The position numbers were made by a program, and so were the translations under genes. A stretch of 64,000 bases of DNA, taken from positions 27,462,501 through 27,526,500 of the forward strand of contig NC_092568.1 of assembly GCF_037975245.1 (NCBI RefSeq), in the 5' to 3' direction. This DNA comes from Apostichopus japonicus (lineage: Eukaryota > Echinodermata > Holothuroidea > Aspidochirotida > Stichopodidae). The notes beneath the pieces are model-generated. The model was not told the origin of the DNA, did not search any database, and worked only from the letters and a program-made list of their open reading frames with translations. Shown here piece after piece: positions 61,001 to 64,000 of the stretch (positions within the stretch are counted from its first letter, which is position 1; each line of letters opens with the position of its first letter).

Positions 61001-64000
61001 TTTTGCCGATCTTTTACAGCAAGTGCCTACACGGGGAGCTGTAAGTATTAGTTAATCCACCTAATATCTCAGTCCATACAGTGGCGCGATGGCTTGGCGC
61101 ACTGTACGAGCTGATGAGAGAGGCTCTCTTTTGCATCGGTGGTTCGAGTCCCCGGTGATGACGTCTTCTGCCGATCTTTTACAGCGAGTGCCTACACGGG
61201 GAGCTGTAAGTATTAGTTAATCCACCTAATATCTCAGTCCATACAGTGGCGCGTACTTGGCGCACTGTGCGAGCTGATGATCGAGACTCTCTTTTGCATC
61301 CGTGGTTCGAACCCCGGGTGATGACGTCTTTTGCCGATCTTTTACAGCAAGTGCCTACACGGGGAGCTGTAAGTATTAGTCTATCCAGCTAATATCTCAG
61401 TCCATACAGTGGCGCGATGGCTTGGCGCACTGTACGAGCTGATGAGCGAGGCTCTCTTTTGCATCGGTGGTTCGAGTCCCCGGTGATGACGTCTTTTGCC
61501 GATCTTTTACAGCGAGTGCCTACACGGGGAGCTGTAAGTATTAGTTAATCCACCTAATATCTCAGTCCATACAGTGGCGCGATGGCTTGGCGCACTGTGC
61601 GAGCTGATGATCGAGACTCTCTTTTGCATCCGTGGTTCGAACCCCGGGTGATGACGTCTTTTGCCGATCTTTTACAGCAAGTGCCTACACGGGGAGCTGT
61701 AAGTATTAGTTAATCCACCTAATATCTCAGTCCATACAGTGGCGCGATGGCTTGGCGCACTGTGCGAGCTGAAGATCGAGACTCTCTTTTGCATCCGTGG
61801 TTCGAACGCCGGGTGATGACGTCTTTTGCCGATCTTTTACAGCAAGTGCCTACACGGGGAGCTGTAAGTATTAGTTAATCCACCTAATATCTCAGTCCAT
61901 ACAGTGGCGCGATGGCTTGGCGCACTGTACGAGCTGATGAGCGAGGCTCTCCTTTGCATCGGTGGTTCGAGTCCCCGGTGATGATGTCTATTGCCGATCT
62001 TTTACAGCGAGTGCCTACACGGGGAGCTGTAAGTATTAGTTAATCCACCTAATATCTCAGTCCATACAGTGGCACGATGGCTTGGCGCACTGTGCATGCT
62101 GATGATCCAGACTTTCTTTTGCATCCGTGGTTCGAACCCCGGGTGATGACGTCTTTTGCCGATCTTTTACAGCAAGTGCCTACACGGGGAGCTGTAAGTA
62201 TCAGTTAATCCACCTAATATCTCAGTCCATACAGTGGCGCGATGGCTTGGCGCACTGTACGAGCTGATGAGAGAGGCTCTCTTTTGCATCGGTGGTTCGA
62301 GTCCCCGGTGATGACGTCTTCTGCCGATCTTTTACAGCGAGTGCCTACACGGGGAGCTGTAAGTATTAGTTAATCCACCTAATATCTCAGTCCATACAGT
62401 GGCGCGATGGCTTGGCGCACTGTGCGAGCTGATGATCGAGACTCTCTTTTGCATCCGTGGTTCGAACCCCGGGTGATGACGTCTTTTGCCGATCTTTTAC
62501 AGCAAGTGCCTACACGGGGAGCTGTAAGTATTAGTCTATCCAGCTAATATCTCAGTCCATACAGTGGCGCGATGGCTTGGCGCACTGTACGAGCTGATGA
62601 GCGAGGCTCTCTTTTGCATCGGTGGTTCGAGTCCCCGGTGATGACGTCTTTTGCCGATCTTTTACAGCGAGTGCCTACACGGGGAGCTGTAAGTATTAGT
62701 TAATCCACCTAATATCTCAGTCCATACAGTGGCGCGATGGCTTGGCCCACTGTGCGAGCTGATGATCGAGACTCTCTTTTGCATCCGTGGTTCGAACCCC
62801 GGGTGATGACGTCTTTTGCCGATCTTTTACAGCAAGTGCCTACACGGGGAGCTGTAAGTATTAGTTAATCCACCTAATATCTCAGTCCATACAGTGGCGC
62901 GATGGCTTGGCGCACTGTGCGAGCTGATGATCGAGACTCTCTTTTGCATCCGTGGTTCGAACCCCGGGTGATGACGTCTTTTGCCGATCTTTTACAGCAA
63001 GTGCCTACACGGGGAGCTGTAAGTATTAGTTAATCCACCTAATATCTCAGTCCATACAGTGGCGCGATGGCTTGGCGCACTGTACGAGCTGATGAGCGAG
63101 GCTCTCTTTTGCATCGGTGGTTCGAACCCCGGTGATGACGTCTTTTGCCGATCTTTTACAGCGAGTGCCTAAACGGGGAGCAGTAAGTATTAGTTAATCC
63201 ACCTAATATCTCAGTCCATACAGTGGCGCGATGGCTTGGCGCACTGTGCGAGCTGATGATCGAGACTCTCTTTTGCATCCGTGGTTCGAACCCCGGGTGA
63301 TGACGTCTTTTGCCGATCTTTTACAGCGAGTGCCTACACGGGGAGCTGTAAGTATTAGTTAATCCACCTAATATCTCAGTCCATACAGTGGCGCGATGGC
63401 TTGGCGCACTGTGCGAGCTGATGATCGAGACTCTCTTTTGCATCCGTGGTTCGAACCCCGGGTGATGACGTCTTTTGCCGATCTTTTACAGCAAGTGCCT
63501 ACACGGGGAGCTGTAAGTATTAGTTAATCCACCTAATATCTCAGTCCATACAGTGGCGCGATGGCTTGGCGCACTGTGCGAGCTGATGATCGAGACTCTC
63601 TTTTGCATCCGTGGTTCGAACCCCGGGTGATGACGTCTTTTGCCGATCTTTTACAGCAAGTGCCTACACGGGGAGCTGTAAGTATTAGTTAATCCACCTA
63701 ATATCTCAGTCCATACAGTGGCGCGATGGCTTGGCGCACTGTACGAGCTGATGAGCGAGGCTCTCCTTTGCATCGGTGGTTCGAGTCCCCGGTGATGATG
63801 TCTATTGCCGATCTTTTACAGCGAGTGCCTACACGGGGAGCTGTAAGTATTAGTTAATCCACCTAATATCTCAGTCCATACAGTGGCACGATGGCTTGGC
63901 GCACTGTGCGAGCTGATGATCGAGACTTTCTTTTGCATCCGTGGTTCGAACCCCGGGTGATGACGTCTTTTGCCGATCTTTTACAGCAAGTGCCTACACG

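Larger units (their letters stand above)
36762..64000 (+). repeat. Homogenised tRNA-like satellite array (monomer about 165 bp), continues off the window
   Basis: About 160 head-to-tail monomers, nearly all 165 bp, interrupted only at 38,523-38,804. Two main monomer types alternate irregularly. Type 1 has TGCGAGCTGATGATCGAGAC, GGTTCGAACCCCGGG and ACAGCAAG. Type 2 has TACGAGCTGATGAGCGAGGC, GGTTCGAGTCCCCGG and ACAGCGAG. Each monomer has a pol III A-box-like and B-box sequence 59 bp apart, TTTT runs downstream, and an acceptor-like and donor-like splice signal 21 bp apart. A minority carry a 25-bp deletion (140-bp monomers). The order after the A box (GGCGCACTG) is reminiscent of class II, Leu-type tRNAs. 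The first one or two monomers are intermediate between the diverged left edge and the core. Confidence 0.95.

Noticed and set aside
36762-64000. Direct repeats suggestive of a CRISPR array
   Set aside because: Monomers are contiguous 165-bp units without unique spacers, in an animal genome.
36762-64000. Functional tRNA genes in each monomer
   Set aside because: The T stem and anticodon stem do not pair well by eye, box spacing is long, and a TTTT lies between the boxes. I call them tRNA-like only.

Overview
This is nuclear DNA from an animal. The only single-copy gene has seven coding exons with consensus GT-AG introns. It sits among microsatellites, a Tx1/L1-like non-LTR retrotransposon, many non-autonomous DNA transposons and a very large satellite array. 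The gene content and repeat style suggest a marine deuterostome invertebrate, possibly an echinoderm. That assignment is a guess from general character and has not been tested.

Region 1 (1-14,444): a ZNF318-type matrin zinc-finger gene on the minus strand. Coding starts at 13,634 and runs leftwards through exons 12,921-13,634, 11,384-11,559, 7,290-10,569, 5,879-6,058, 3,859-3,961, 2,531-2,649 and 200-1,565. All intron phases agree. About 1,980 codons are visible and the 3' end lies beyond base 1. A TTAA-flanked MITE lies about 440 bp upstream of the start codon.

Region 2 (14,445-30,162): no intact gene. It holds a dense set of non-autonomous DNA transposons with ends of the form CAnnGGCG. 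Several have clear 8-bp target duplications, and the 18,709 copy has a 5-bp one. Many share a roughly 100-bp internal module with a conserved hairpin. There is also an inverted pair of SQD-type minisatellites, one of them split by a transposon, a second copy of the TTAA MITE, a long TA tract, a Ulp1-like protease fragment and a Penelope-like hairpin motif.

Region 3 (30,163-64,000, running off the right edge): a tandem array of a roughly 165-bp monomer with tRNA-like pol III A and B boxes. Two to three diverged monomers come first. A decayed Tx1-like LINE (about 30,641-36,761) then interrupts the array, and about 27 kb (some 160 monomers) of highly homogenised array follows. The homogenised part has two main monomer types, a recurrent 140-bp deleted monomer, and higher-order repeats of 18, 21 and 20 monomers. 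The LINE's reverse transcriptase is split by a DNA transposon with a 5-bp target duplication, which itself carries a further insertion, so four layers are nested. A separate truncated retroelement with a perfect 19-bp target duplication sits in the array at 38,523-38,804.

The strongest leads are the tRNA-like higher-order satellite with an RNA-gene-type LINE inside it, and the transposon group that shares a hairpin module across different termini.
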